Positions 44,376-62,465 of a DNA stretch of 64,000 nucleotides are shown piece after piece. A program made the translations under genes and the position numbers. Source of the DNA: Lunularia cruciata (Eukaryota > Streptophyta > Marchantiopsida > Lunulariales > Lunulariaceae); NCBI GenBank assembly GCA_948567375.1, contig OX419758.1, positions 3,167,001-3,231,000 on the forward strand. Direction: 5' to 3'. Below the pieces are notes generated by a model. The model did not search any database. It saw nothing but the letters and a program-made list of their open reading frames with translations, and was not told the origin of the DNA. Numbering within the stretch: position 1 is the first letter of the stretch; the number at the start of each line of letters is the position of its first letter.

Positions 44376-46320
44376 CTGTTCCTGTATGAGAACTGTTCTA
44401 ATATGATGCCAAGTCGTGTATGTTTGCGTTCGTGTGTGTGTTTACGAGTCCAAAAGGAAAGGTTGATAGGTTCAACGAACGAACATGAATATGCACATAC
44501 TGTCCACTCGTGCCAAGTGCAATATCTCCGTTCCGGCTAGCGATTGCACTACGGAGGTTTAAAAGGTATCCAAACATTTCATACATATAACCTTCTGAAA
44601 GTTGCAGGTATTCAAAGGTAGGGTTCAGGTCACTGTCATTTTCAGTTAAGAGTGCAGTTACAGAGTATAGAGATATTTTCGTATGGGGGCCGCTAGCTAT
44701 TTGGAGTACTTATGAACGGAATTTATTACACATACTGGTGTATTTAGTTTGGTTCCAGCCAAACCCGCTGCACTTAGCGAGAGATGCACTTGCAGATGTC
44801 CAGAGTGGACTGTAATCATCACAAGACCGTGATGGTGGGGTGAAAATGGTGTCTTTAATCTTTGAGAATGTCTGAAGGGCTATGACAAGTAGTGGGTTTG
44901 AGCTACGGCAGTAAGTGCAGGTGATAGCGGTATGAGCGAAATCTAGTACCCCACATTTTGGCATTATTAGAAATCGGAGCCGGGACAAATCTACGGACTT
45001 TAGTTGATGCATTGATTTCAGTGTAATTCTTGGTCCACCTTTGTTTTCCAACAAAGACGGGAAGAGATCGATATTACCTCCTAGGTGTGCCGACCCGCTT
45101 GAAGTAAGAGAAGGGTAACGAGGATGTGGAAAGGCTAAAAAGCATGAGGTTTCAGGACCGGGAACAAGTGTTGAAAGCATAACCCAAACTGACCACCCAA
45201 CCTACAGATCGCCCATGGATTCTGTGCAGAGTCACCCCAATCTAAAATTTGATGATATACTCCCCAAATAATGCAATCTCGTTGTTACATAGCTGGAAAG
45301 ATCATCATCTTCCATACGAGATTATACAGGATGTAGGCTTTTTATTCTGATCTCATTCTGATTTTGTCGTTGTTGGATCGATCCAGTCTGTACATTTCCA
45401 TAATGCCCATTTCATTCTCACCCGAGAACTCAAGGGTGTAAAATGATTTTAGCATAATGAGAAAGTGATGAGAATAACAGGAGGGCAAAGGGGTAGTACT
45501 ACAGAAGTAAAACCGTTAAAACGTCGAATTACAGTGCCTTCGTTTCAGGAGAATTTAAGCAGAACATGGGCCCTTCACTTTTGACCGCCGTCAGTAGATG
45601 TTTGAGAAGAGAAGCCACACTAAGCATGACTCCTTTTGAGCGCTGGATTGGGCGCAAAGACCAGGACGTCGATGATTAATCCCTGCTTCTAAAAGGGAGC
45701 TCAACCAGCTTGACATTGAGGCAGTGACAATCTTCAACAGTCTATGCCGTGAATTCCACCAGTTCATCAAACCCGTTTGCATAACTCCTATACTAACATA
45801 AAGCTCTTCGAAAGTCTTTCAGCGTAAAGTATGTTATGTCTATGGTTTGCGCGTAAGCTTAATGTTTGTAATGACTGTTCTTGTACTTATTTTCATTAAT
45901 GACTCAAATCATATGTCTATTGAGAATACTTGTAGTAGGCCTTCTGTGATTGTTGAGACGAACAACACTTCCTCGATTCCATGCCTTGTCGCATCTAAGC
46001 TCGTTCTGAAAAGAATATGCTTAACAGTAACCACAGTTTTTATTCCCCATCTTCACATACTAGAGGTGATAGTAAACATGATATTACATTACACTCAACA
46101 TCTCATAGGTTGGACATGACCAACACATTCGAAGCAGATGCACGATCTAGTAACTTACTGGATGCACGTTACATTTCATGTTCATGGACTTGAAAAAGGT
46201 GGTAGAATATAAGATTGTTGATGAGCTCGACAATCTATCGAAATGGCTGAAAGGAGGTGGATAACCAAAAAGTGGGGAGCCAGAGAGGATCAGATGAAAG
46301 GAAAAGAGACCAGAGATAAG
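44376..46320. other. No gene recognised; one 156-codon open stretch
   Basis: The minus strand 45,180-44,710 has an ATG-initiated open stretch of 156 codons, the longest unexplained one in the window. It is Ser/Pro/Leu-rich with a few scattered Cys and no known domain. Without a homologue I do not call it a gene. The rest holds nothing recognisable. Confidence 0.4.
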
Positions 46321-46323
46321 AGT

Positions 46324-48119
46324 TATATATAAACTTCCCCTCTAGATAATACCATAATATGCATGTAACAACGAAATGAAATTAGAATGGAGCAGCCCGT
46401 TGCCTTACAGTGAAAACCACATGGACGGGCTAGAACAAGCCCCAGCTGCGCTTGAAACCGGATGGCTGGCATGCAGGATCAGGATCAGGCCGGTCGTGCA
46501 GTATCCGCCCCCATGGCAAACGCCGTCAATCGATCGTGTCGTGACGTGACGGACAGAAGGCAACGAAACTCTGTGGAACTGATTCCAGGCAACAAACGCC
46601 GGAGAATTCCCCGGCACAGTAACAGTCAAATGATGCTGGTGACAGTAAACTGCGGTTGACGTGCCAGGTGGGAGGATGTCAGGGGTATCAGAGTTACCGC
46701 GCCATGTTCAAAGGGGCCCCGGAAGGTGGGAAATACGGGCGGGGTTGAACGGGCGAGCCGGGTGGGTAAAACGAGTAGGCCTTTAATTACAATCCGGCCT
46801 TGTAGCCATTTCTCACAAGAGAAGAGGCTCTAGAGAGCGGGAGACAGACTTTCATCTTCCCTTCCCCTTACCCTTTTTGTTTCCTTCCTTTTACTACTAT
46901 CTATCGTCCGTCAGTAAGCGAGAGCGCACTGGATTGCGCATAGAGACGGAAGAGGCGTGGCTTCAAATTGTGATTAGCAGGTCTCGAGGAGTTTGTCCAG
47001 TTTCTGTCAGCATTTTGATTGCGGTTGAGTGGTTGAGTTGCTGGCGTTCCCTGGTGGGAGTGGGGATTGCGGGCCCGATTTGGGCGGATACAGGCGCCAG
47101 AGTGGTGGAGCTTGTATGAAAAGCAGCAGAGTGGAGTTCCGGACGAGGTTGTTATTGCCACTGAGGTGGTGTGGAGTGGAGTGGAGTGGAGTGGTGTGGA
47201 GTTTCAAATTCTAGGGGGTCGTGACCGAGAGGAAAAGTAACAGCAGCAGGTTTGGAGGAGTGGATCAGGGGGAGGAGTGAGTGTGGACAAGGCAAAGCGC
47301 GACCCCGAGTTCCATCGAAGATCTTGCCGTTCCTCCGAGCTTCTGTCTTCCGCGGTTCCCTGGCTATATCTTTTGCGCTGCAAACCGATTGTGCCTAGTC
47401 TTCGAGAGATTGATCACCTGCACGATCTTGTTGAGCTGCTGCTGTCTGTTGGCCTCCTGCATTGTGCGGAGTCCACTGCCCTAATAAGTACTCGGTCGGA
47501 TTGCTATCTCGGCGTTTCCATACCATTGCCTCTACATCCAAGCCTCTGCGTTGTTTTGTGTGTTTGCATCTAGCTCTGAGTCTAGAGCCTCCCCTCCGTG
47601 ATCGTTCCATCGCGAGCTTTTACAACTTGACATAGATAACCCTGCCGCATTTAGGACTTCCTCTTCTGTCGTCTCATTCATCTCGGGGTATCAATTAGTG
47701 TGATATTACTAAGAGAATCCAATGACAATTCCCCGGAATCAGTGTCTTTCTCAGTTCTGAGTTTTTGAGTGGTGCTCCACCCTCGTTTACCCTTTGTTTT
47801 CTGAACTTTTATGTTGATTCAGTCCTGATCGCGGGACGCATTTTCCAAGGCAGGAGCCAATTACATAGAGAAAATAACTAGAATAGGGAATTTCCTGCTT
47901 AACTCAGACTGGCGTTGGCGGAGGAAGCGTATCAACACCTCTGGTAGCTTTGGAAGCTACCACAAGCTTCATGGAAAGCGGACCAGAGTTTATGCATACG
48001 AAGTTCCGTAGCTCGGCTGGACGTGAAGTGGATCTGCGAATGAGTGCAACGAAGCTCGTGTAGAAGGACTGCGCTGTGTCACCACCTGTCATCTGTATAG
48101 AGAGTATTCAGTTGAAACA
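46324..48119 (+). promoter_or_regulatory. Candidate promoter and 5' leader of the NEK gene
   Basis: TATATATAAA at 46,324-46,333 is the best TATA-like match upstream of the NEK start. A GC-richer segment follows, with two close TGACG motifs near 46,540, a pyrimidine-rich stretch near 46,855-46,900 as often seen around plant transcription starts, and a GTGGA tandem run (47,170-47,200). The exact start site and any leader introns cannot be read from sequence alone. No coding region with recognisable motifs is present here, so this stretch is taken as regulatory plus untranslated leader. Confidence 0.45.
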
Positions 48120-53084
<4,965 letters not shown>

Positions 53085-54550
53085 GACATCCTTGTTTTAT
53101 ATACGGTGCCCTTGCACCCTCCATTTCAGCATAGGTGGCATACATGCTTTTGTGAATGTGTAAATTTGAGTTTTATTTGTAGAGCCGGCCTTGGTGTCAG
53201 CCAGTTCTCATGGTCTATCGAAGATGTTTTCGAGCAACCATCTGTGATTCCATCTAGATCCGAACACCGAGTCCAAATTGCAAATAAGCGGTGGCTCACC
53301 TCATGCCGTTTGCTGATCAGCATGGACGACACACCTTCTGTTGCTCGCAATGTACAAGGAAGGTCTTTTGACATTGTGCCTTGATTAAGGCTTTATTTAT
53401 TAAAGAGAACTAGGTTAACAATCTCTTTCGTGCAGTCAAGATTCTTGCCGCAGTCATCAGTACTTTGTCACTGCGTTTGCTGATCTCTTCTACCTTGTCA
53501 GCTAGGCCATTGAGTCTATCGGTAGAAGCTGGGCGCTCTTCATGTTTTGACCTTTACACTACATAAAGAAATTTCTCTGCTTGCTGAGACGTCCTTCTCT
53601 GTCTTGTCCTTCTCTCTGGCGTTTTCTCGAATACTTCTGTGGATCAGCCAATCTCTCTTGACCATCCTCTGTTGCTTGTGATGATTGGACTGTCCTCACC
53701 AGGCCTTCTGGACAGTGTATCAGCTTTCCCCTTCGATCATGTGCGTAGCCTGCCTACGAACATCACATTAAGCTTGGCCAGCTCACCAATCCTATAGGCC
53801 ATTCGGTAGCTAAAGCTGATCCTGTTATGGAACTGAACTTTAGAACGACTATATGCAACCCTCCGAAGGATGGAAGCATCGTGGACGGTTGAAGAATGGA
53901 GTGTTCTGCAATACAACCATTCGCAGGAAAGTGGATAATGCCAGCGTTCTCCAAATAATGCCAACGTGTGCTGTTGGAGTTAACAAGGATAGCTGAATCC
54001 TCTGACTACAGTTAATCATGGAATGGTGGGTCTGTGTCTCAGTTGAATGAGCGTTGAATTTGAACTTTCTACTGCGCTGTCAAGCAGAGATCGTTGATGC
54101 TTTTGATACCTCGCCTCGCAGATAGTTAGTTGAACGTTTCTGACAGTTCACGTTGACAACTACTTCGACGCTTCATTTCCTCAATGTGGATAAGTTCGGG
54201 ACTGGTAACTTCGTTGCAGCGAAGCATCATCGACAGTGAACTCTTTCACTTCCCAACGAATGGAAGCGAAAAATGGCACTATTACGTTGGGATCGGAAGG
54301 AAAATGCTCCCTTCCATTCGTTGTTCGGGTAGGTCGAAAGTAAGAATTACGAACATCTAATGAGAAATGGCGGGAAGCAGATCACGTCGGTGAGAATGAT
54401 GCGCAAACTATACAAGTAAGAGAAGCAATTCAAGAACCAGAATGTCAAGGCGAGATCGAAGCCGGCAACGACCACTTCGTGCTCGTATATTCTAAAGATT
54501 TAGACGATGAGTGTGGGTGGTTTCCCTAACATACCTGATAGAAGTCGACG
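53085..54550. other. NEK 3' flank and unrecognised DNA
   Basis: The 3' untranslated region starts at 53,085. T-rich stretches such as TTGAGTTTTATTTGTAG (53,166) and TTTATTTATTAAAG (53,390) are possible polyadenylation regions, but no single signal is convincing. Open stretches beyond this show no known domain. Confidence 0.4.
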
Positions 54551-57500
54551 ACGTTAGAGCTTCATCCCAGTTAGACCGAACGAGCGGGAGGCTTCGTGTC
54601 CCTTAGTTCGGTAAATTTGGTCGGAGTTTATGAGGATAGCCAGAGTAGGTGACAGTCTTTCTGCCTGCCGACCAGAGTATTGCTTCGAGAAATCTTGACA
54701 AATCCCGAGAGAAGATCTCTCTGTAAAAGCTTCTGTAAAAGTCAGCATAATGACAAAGTTTTTAGGGGTCCTAGGAAAGAGGCCCAGAAACTGTAGGGTC
54801 TTGGAGCTAATTTTGGTGGACGGTTTCTTGCGCTTGGTATCTGAGCCCCATAAACTCAACCTTTGGACTACATGATGACTTTTGGCAACGTCCAGCTTTA
54901 TGCATGACCAACCATCCAATGTCCATCTCTACTGGATTGAAATCGCTCGATTCTTTCTTTATCTCTAGCCGTATGAGCCCAAGTCCAGAGTACCATCGAA
55001 AGCCAAGCTGTTATTCTTTTCTTTTCGCTGGAGCAGCAACAGTGGTTTATACAATCATCCGGAGAAACTGAATTTGCCTCGGAAATGAAAAGTAGTTTCA
55101 CAATCATTTAAACGATCTGATTTTGCCTCGAAATTAAAAACTTTCTTTGGGACCGAACCACTGTATCTACAGCTACCATTATCCGACGGGTCAAACAAAA
55201 GGGATACCAAATTCGTTAGCGAAATCGAGGCTCTGCGGAATAAAGACATCTTGCAGAGGCCAGAAGGTGTCTTACCTCGTCACCGTTTGGCAAGGTGTAA
55301 TGGTTGAAGAAGCTCATTAACGGTAAGTGTACCTTCAGAGCTACCCACTGCAAGGATGCAACAGTGCGCGATTTGAACTTTGCTTAAAACTTTCATCGTC
55401 TGACAGCAGTGAGTAGGTTTCCTTCTAATGAATGCCTTCACTGAGACTTCTCGAGGGATTCAGGACATTAGGATTCCTCGCTTCGAGTTTGAGTCAAAGA
55501 GGCAGAAGGCCTGTGATGGTAATTACAAGATACTCCACATGCGATAAGATGCTTCCACTGACCTTTTAAGAAGTCGGAATGACATCCTAGAACAGGTGAG
55601 ATGGGAACGAAATAAACATATCTTAGTCCCACTGGTCTATGAGGCTTACCAGGCCTTCGAGCTTCTACAGAACTCTGACCCTTCAGGAGCCCACATTTCC
55701 AAGAAGAGCAGGTGAGAGTTGCTGCCGCTTTTTGAACGAGCTCACAATTACATGCTTTTCTTGCGACTTTGTTGCCGCAAACAGGTCATCTATTCTCATG
55801 CCTGGTTGTAGCAATTCTGGCTCTCTCGTTTACTTCGAGGAACGATGGGTTGTATCCCTCGGGGCCTCGCATCGGAAACTGCACCTCTCCAACTACAGTG
55901 CCAAACATCAACACAGACCTGAACCCCAGTCTCCCAGTCTTCATGTTGGTGACTTGCACCTTCTTACTTTTAATGCAAATTTAAAGGATCACTGATCCAA
56001 GTCACATTAATCTGACTAATCTGTCTAATCTGTCTATTAAGGTCTATGTTTCCACTTACGGTGCTGACTGTCACATGGAAATCATGTCCATGTTCCCCGT
56101 TGGGGAGTAATTCCATTAATTGTCGATCTTTGTCAGATGGAAAGGATCATGATGAACTCTTATTTAGACCAAGTTAGTTTAATACAAGAAACAGAATATT
56201 TCCCGTCAGAAATATTTCGGCAGTCGTCCTGAGCCCCTCCATATCGATCCACACCATGTCAAGATATCGTCGTTCTGCTGTCTCGACTAGACTCGTCCCA
56301 CAACATCAGGAATTTGTTCCATCTCCACAACCCACAACTACTGTTGATCTCTCTGCTCAGGTTATCAGATATTGTTGTTCATTGATTCTGTGTCGCAACA
56401 GTAAAGACGAGGTTTAAACATGGCGTAAGCAACTTACAGTGGTATCTCTGTGAGAACAACGTGTTGTCGTTCCGTTTTCTCGAGCTATGACCACGTGCGA
56501 TGATTGCGAATGAACATCCGTGAACCCGACCTCATCACTACTACTGTAACGTACTGTCCCAGCCCACAAACTCGATTCATCACCTCTCAAAGGAAGAGAA
56601 ATGCTCAATTCTCGGAGTTACTTTTCGTGCTAACTATCATCCTCATCTCCCCCATTGATTTCGCAACCATCACAAGAGACGAGCAACGGGCATTGCACTG
56701 CATTGTGTCTTTCCTCCTACATCCTCGGAAGGAAATATGACCTACTCAGACCCCCGACAGGCTGAACCAGTAAAAATGCTGACGTGGGGTGTGGCTTTCC
56801 CTCATGTTCTTAAGACTTGCACCATCTCCTGACCTGTTGGTTCTTCTAAACTAGAATGGCGCTCGATACAGAAGCATGAGGAGCGAATATGACGGGCATA
56901 CGGGAACCAAGCAACGGGAGGAATTTGGACTGCGACTCCATTGGATTCAGATTTCTCAGAGACTTGCTCAGACCTCCCACAGGCCAAACAGGTTACCCTG
57001 TTGCTTTACCACCGGTGATATGTTCATGTTCTTATGGATCCTCTCTACCTGTTCACCATTTGCTTCCCACGAAACGAGAGCGGCGCTCGTTACGAGAAGA
57101 AATAACACCGGCCTACCGGGGTCGACCACACCATGGGATCTGACAGAGTAGTGCTCAGGGTCTGAGTAAGTCTTCTTTAACTGGTTCCTGCCCAATTCTA
57201 CTGCTTTAAATCAGAATTTATCCAAATGCAAATTCCGTTCCCCTACTTCAACCTCGACTTAAATGCAGTTGGAATAAGAATTCGATAGTCATGAATCGCC
57301 TGCTTCGCTATTTCCTGTTCAAACACCGTAAGGACAGGCTACAGTATGGGAGTGTACCCAACCAAACCAGCGTTTCAAGTACGTTTTTATTAATTTAATT
57401 GGGAAGGTCTTCTTGATGGAAACGAATATTATTGTTTGTTCCCACCTGTAAGAATAATCATGTACATCTTGTTTAGTACTTCTCATTATGTAAATTATTG

Positions 57501-58240
57501 AATAGACTGTATCTGCAGTGAATACCTTTAGGTATTTATGGTCTTCTTCCTGGTTGGAGTTTTGAATTCTGATCAATGCCCATTCTATATTGTTCAGGTA
57601 CTAGTAATAAATTTTATACCTTTATCAAATCCAAAAGAAGTTGAAAAGATTACTATCACTTTGTGGTAGATTACTTTTCTATTACTTACGTGGTCGTAAA
57701 TATCATTTAGGGATCTCCATCGGAATTGGAGATATCATATGACACGAAACAGCTCTTTAATTTTAATAGAGATTGCAGCCTTAGAAGTTGTTGGAGGCAT
57801 GTGAGAATTCATATACCAGTTCTAGAAAACCACTTCTAGAACAGTATTTGTTATTAGTGTGTGGTAGAATGGTTTGTTAGAATCCAGTAACAAGGCTCAA
57901 GGGGAGAATCTGATTGCAATCAAAATGTTACAGTAAATAAGGAGTCTAGAAGTTGGCATAGAGAGAAGAGAGTTTAGGGTGAGCTGTGAGAGTTTAGGGT
58001 TTCAAATGAGCTGAGGAAAGACACAACGACTCTTGTATATTAAATATGAACACTGCCAGTTTTTTTTGTTCTTACGATTGGCTCTATAAATATATGATTG
58101 TCAATACCTTATATATGATTGTCAATAAGCGAAGTTTTAGACTTTCTTGTAAAAGCACTAAAATTTATATTATAAAAAGATGTAGTCTGGTTATTTCATT
58201 TTTCATGCAAACTTTGCTAACTTTATGAATGAAATTGGGT
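54551..58240. other. No gene recognised
   Basis: Several open stretches of 60-121 codons on both strands (for example 121 codons on the minus strand at 54,554-54,919) lack recognisable motifs or a spliced context. After about 57.2 kb the sequence becomes AT-rich. Confidence 0.45.
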
Positions 58241-58254
58241 GACTCAAATTTGTG

Positions 58255-58293
58255 ATAACAAGGCTATATATAATCTATATATAGCCTTGTTAT
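58255..58293. repeat. Perfect 18-bp inverted repeat with 3-nt loop
   Basis: The left arm 58,255-58,272 (starting ATAACAAGGC) and right arm 58,276-58,293 are exact reverse complements around the loop ATC. A (TATC/TATA)n stretch follows to about 58,322, so the whole is an AT-rich cruciform-prone site. Confidence 0.95.
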
Positions 58294-58329
58294 CTATCTA
58301 TATATATCTATCTATATATATAATCTAAT

Positions 58330-59050
58330 ACTTTTTCCAAACCGTAAAAATTTAGATATCGAATTTATATGCATGCTAAATTTCTGTATATATAAATGCT
58401 CAATCCCTGCTAAGGTTTCTGAAACATTATGGATTAAAGTATATTGAAAATACTAGTTTTAAAGATCATGTGGTTAATGTTAGAATGGCCATGTCCCAAT
58501 CTTTACAGCCAAGCGTTATCTAGCGTTAGAGGTTTTGGTTCAATGAACATATTATTGCAGAACAGACTGGTTGTCTTTTTTTTTCTTAAATTTATTTTAT
58601 GTACCTACCTTACCTATCTTTTTAAAATTTTAAAATTTTAAAATAGGTTTAATGTGGGATGTTGAAAGATTCAAATATACTTGAAGTCTGAAGTTTTGAA
58701 GTCAATTTCTCTGCTTTGTATTTTATGATGTGCTTTGAAGGCGGCATACAGAAACTTGTCTTTAAGTTACCCTATAGCTCCACCAACTAAAAAGGCTACT
58801 GATCAAAGAAGTACGTAAGTAGAATCTAAAATACTAATTTCTACTAATTTCCTGCTCCAAGCCCTCAAATCTCCAACTTAAGAGTAGTCTTAAGCTTATC
58901 TTTTCTTCCGTCAGAAATTCAACACACAGATTTCCATTGTTTCAGAGGACAATGTCAACTGTTCAAAAAGGTTTCTTTGTTAAAAAGGTGTCAAAGAAAT
59001 AAAGATTGAACTTCGTGAACTACTCATATATTATTTCTCCAACCCCCATG
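58330..59050. other. AT-rich, no gene recognised
   Basis: Contains a perfect ATTTTAAA-type palindromic run at about 58,617-58,645. No coding evidence. Confidence 0.5.
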
Positions 59051-59053
59051 AAG

Positions 59054-59160
59054 ATATAGTCTCTCTATCTCACAGCTGCACTATCGTATCAAACTCAATA
59101 TCAAATATATAGTCTCACTCTCATACAGCTGTATCATCATTACATATCAACTAAATATCA
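59054..59160. repeat. Tandem duplication, period about 53 bp
   Basis: ATATAGTCTC(T/A)CTCT opens each unit (59,054 and 59,107); both contain CAGCTG and end ATATCAAA. Confidence 0.75.
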
Positions 59161-59321
59161 AAGAGTTTAGGTAGAGCACACAATTTGTCTCTTCCTTATC
59201 TTTTCAGCACGAGGGAGAGAACTTATGCGATTGCATGCCTATGTTTCTCACCACGTCAACCTACATACAAATATCGTACATCATCTTGGCACGTGAACAG
59301 CCCAATATGATGCTCTTTCTC

Positions 59322-59595
59322 TTACTTGAGGTAGAAGGTAAGCCGAGCTCTTGACTGAATATACCGTGGGCAAGTTGTTATTTTCACAATGGAGGGTCCA
59401 GTAAAGCAGGCACACAGCGAGAGAGAGATATTGTCAAAGCAATGACATGAAAAAGTGAAGAACTTTTGGATGTGTTTTTAATATTTCCATTATGGTTTCA
59501 GTCTTTACTTGAGGTCGAAGGTGAGCCGAGCTCTTGACTGACTTGAATATACCCTAGGCAAGTTTTTAGTTCCACAACGGAGGGTCCAGCAAAGC

Positions 59596-59632
<37 letters not shown>

Positions 59633-59742
59633 CAAAGCAAAACAGGCAGAGAGAGAGAGAGATTGTCAAAGCAGTGACATGAAAAAGTGAAGAACTTTTG
59701 GACGGCTTGTTTTATTTCCACTGTCGTTTCAGAATTTAGTTG
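59322..59742. repeat. Tandem duplication, period about 183 bp, with (GA)n expansion in the second unit
   Basis: Both units read TTACTTGAGGT(A/C)GAAGGT, GCCGAGCTCTTGACTGA, GGAGGGTCCAG(T/C)AAAGCAGGCA, a GA run, ATTGTCAAAGCA(A/G)TGACATG and AAGTGAAGAACTTTTGGA. The second unit is longer because of a (GA)n run at about 59,600-59,628 and a further internal duplication of TTGTCAAAGCA and AGGCAGAGAGAG. Confidence 0.9.
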
Positions 59743-61540
59743 ATCAACGGGATAATCTTGCAGTCAAGGACAAATTACACGAACGTGTACCCAAGTCTAG
59801 AAGATTATATTCACTGACTCACGTTTTCTCGAATCGACCGTGGAGATGATGCACGCAGGCTACTGGTCAACCTTGAACATCTCGAGTAGAGCAAAGAAGC
59901 GCAAAATGCTTCCAAACCAAAAGACGTTATAATGTCGTATTACGGCCACAAACAGTAGGAAGCAGGATATAAAGAAAAGGGCACTAATGGGCAATTTGTT
60001 CCTTCTAAGCAACGCATTAAAGCAGCACCAGATTCTGCTTTAATGCAAAGCACTGTAGCACTCCAAAGGAAAATCAGCATTTTGACAATGCAACTCTGGA
60101 AGCAGGACGACTTTGTCATAACGGATGCTTGTATTAAATAAGTTTACTGTTTCCAAAAACACTGTAGATTAGAATGCTTGTAGACCCGAACTGGTGCTTG
60201 CTAACACGCGCGGGAGGTGTGAGCTCTTGGTATAAGAACGCGACGCTGCTCTTGTAACGAAGAGGAAGCGGAGATTGTGTAAGCAGTGTTCCTAGTTCGA
60301 AAGCGGATCTTGTCGGCGTGGCTTGAGGTAAGAACATAATAATGGACGACAAGAGTCTGAAGAAGCGGGCCAAGTTCCGAAACCACTGTAGCATCCTCTT
60401 GTCCAGCAGCATTTGAAAGTAAAGGACGCCGGAATAATGAAAGACGGAGGGGCAGCCATAGCAGAAGCTCGACGTGAGACAGGTGCATGTATTGTTGAGC
60501 TGCAACGCGTTAAACACGTTTCGTGAATCGAGAGTAGGCTAACTGTACATTCTGGCTTTCTGATTGCTCTTGATTGTGAAAGAAAATTTCAATGATATTC
60601 TTGTGAGCTTCCAGTTGCGTCATTGCGTTCGCGAATAGAAGAACCTTCGTGCAGGTCATGTCGTGTCTTTATCGTTTATATTTGCCAAAAATATGACCAT
60701 GAGTGTCCGACATTTCATGAACGAGTAATGTGGGCGGAGGTTGCTATGAGAGATCTGAAATTGAGGTCGATTGTGACTTAGGCTTTAAAGAACTTGAATT
60801 GAAGGGGGAGGAAGATGGCAGCCTACAAGTAGCGTGCACGCGACTCTTAAATTCTTTGAGATGCTCTTTCCAGCGGAGTACCTAGCATGACGTTTGCGTA
60901 ACCGCATTATGTCTCTGAAAATTTTCCTTCGAGGAGGATGGTGAAATTGGTCTGGTAGCACCCTCTTAAATGAAATCTAATATACGTTGGAATCTCAAAT
61001 AGGCAGATCAGCGCAGATGATGGACATTGACAGGTGATTTGATTTACAGTGTACGTTGAATCTGCATTAAATTTTTCAACGAGAAAGGAGTAACAAGCAC
61101 TAGTAACACGCACGGCCAAACGACTTTAAGTGATCTCGAAGGCTAGCCGCTAGTCTAGAGTCCGCGACTTGCCAAAAATAATTAAATAATCATATCGTCA
61201 ACTCAAGCTGATTGAAAAGCTCTCGAGCGTAAATAGTTATCGAATGTCAAATTGAATTGCTTTGAGACGGAACTAAGGTCGATGCAAAAGTTGCTACGAT
61301 ACAGATGGTGCTGAATTCAGGAATACACGTTCGCTGCATGAGACGGAAAGGTAATTTCCCTAGCACACTGCCCTTCGAGCGTATGAGCATTGAGCAATCT
61401 ATTCAGGAAATTAACATGAAAGGCATATCACGAAAGGCAAAATCCATCGATCGGCTCTCGAAGACATTCAACGTCCAATATTACATATGGACGATCAGCT
61501 TTTCAAAGGTCAGAGAAATGGAAACATGTCGAATCTGTAA
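59743..61540. other. No gene recognised
   Basis: Overlapping minus-strand open stretches at 60,134-60,517 (127 and 95 codons in two frames) have no familiar motif. Confidence 0.45.
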
Positions 61541-61543
61541 TCT

Positions 61544-61660
61544 AAGGACCATCAATATCAAATAATCGTGAAGACCAGTGTGGTTGTTGTTGCTATTTAA
61601 GGACCATCAATATCGTCCAGGCCAGTGACGGCCAGTGTGGTGCTTGTCGCTATCCCTCTC
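61544..61660. repeat. Tandem duplication, period 55 bp, downstream of the RING gene
   Basis: AAGGACCATCAATATC is at 61,544-61,559 and 61,599-61,614, each followed by a variant of GACCAGTGTGGTTGTTG / GGCCAGTGTGGTGCTTG and GCTAT. Confidence 0.8.
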
Positions 61661-61707
61661 AAAATTGGAGGGATGTACATTTTCTAATGTCTGCAGAGTC
61701 TGATGCA

Positions 61708-62142
61708 CTAACCAGAAATTTCGAGCTCCGAGCTATTTTGATTGCTCTCTTGATCTCTAACTTTGCACATGAGGCAGGTCTGAACTCCGCACCAATTCTT
61801 GGATATGTCGAGGCATTCTGCGCAGCACATGAAATGCATGCATGGTAAAACTAAGGCATCTCTAGGCTCTGTATTGCAGACGTGACACATACTCAGCATT
61901 CTGTACGTGTCCAACTCCTTGAAGATATTCTGCTTCTCCATGAGTTCGATATCGTCCGCAATCTGTATCTTCCTGATGAGTTCACCTTGCTCCTCTTCGA
62001 ATCTCTTGCACTGCTGAACTTTCTTCTCATATTCTATCATGAGAGCCCTCGTATCCCTCAGATTCTGCTCATAAAGTTGTCTTTGCGATATCAGCTTCTG
62101 AAAGTCATCTAATCTTGGAGTCTCTTCTCTTTGATTTGACAT
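61708..62142 (-). CDS. Small coiled-coil plus C3HC4 RING-finger protein, 144 residues
   Basis: A single intronless reading frame from ATG (62,142) to stop. Residues about 12-80 are charged and heptad-like (LISQRQLYEQNLRDTRALMI, FEEEQGELIRKIQIADDIEL), predicted coiled coil. Residues 86-126 form a C3HC4 RING: C86, C89, C101, H103, C107, C110, C123, C126 (CHVCNTEPRDALVLPCMHF...CLMC). RING proteins of this design are usually E3 ubiquitin ligases. The RING resembles those at the C-termini of some plant coiled-coil proteins, so an excised or retro-copied C-terminus is possible. A TATA-like motif lies upstream at 62,466-62,474 on the same strand, and the leader is pyrimidine-rich on the coding strand, which favours a real gene. 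A male-expressed small RING gene (ORF162) is known from the Marchantia Y chromosome; any relation is only a suggestion. Confidence 0.8.
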   Translation of the reverse strand: MSNQREETPRLDDFQKLISQRQLYEQNLRDTRALMIEYEKKVQQCKRFEEEQGELIRKIQIADDIELMEKQNIFKELDTYRMLSMCHVCNTEPRDALVLPCMHFMCCAECLDISKNWCGVQTCLMCKVRDQESNQNSSELEISG

Positions 62143-62465
62143 CTCGGGTCTTCAACGCATGTCCAAATACCAAAAAGCTGACTGCTTCCCTATTATTGCA
62201 TCTGATGACACAAATCATGCACAGAGTAGTTGCGTCGAGCTAGAAGTCGAGCCCGTCGACTTAATAGCGAAAGCGAGAGGGCCAGAGCTAGAGAGAAAAC
62301 ACACACTCACACGCGGAGCGAAGGGAGCGAGAGGGAGAAAGAAAGAGGAGAGCTGCGCGGAGTCTAACCAGAGGAAGTCCCGAGGCAATTCAAAAAATAC
62401 GACGTTCGCGACTGGTACCGATCTGGTCAGCCGTGGTGTGTGTGTACCTTCTTCGCACATCATCA

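Noticed and set aside
47277-47573. 98-codon open frame in the NEK leader considered as an upstream gene
   Set aside because: It begins with GTG rather than ATG, shows no motif, and lies in the probable untranslated leader.
53737-53964. Minus-strand open frames considered as a retroelement integrase tail
   Set aside because: No motif could be aligned in any frame.
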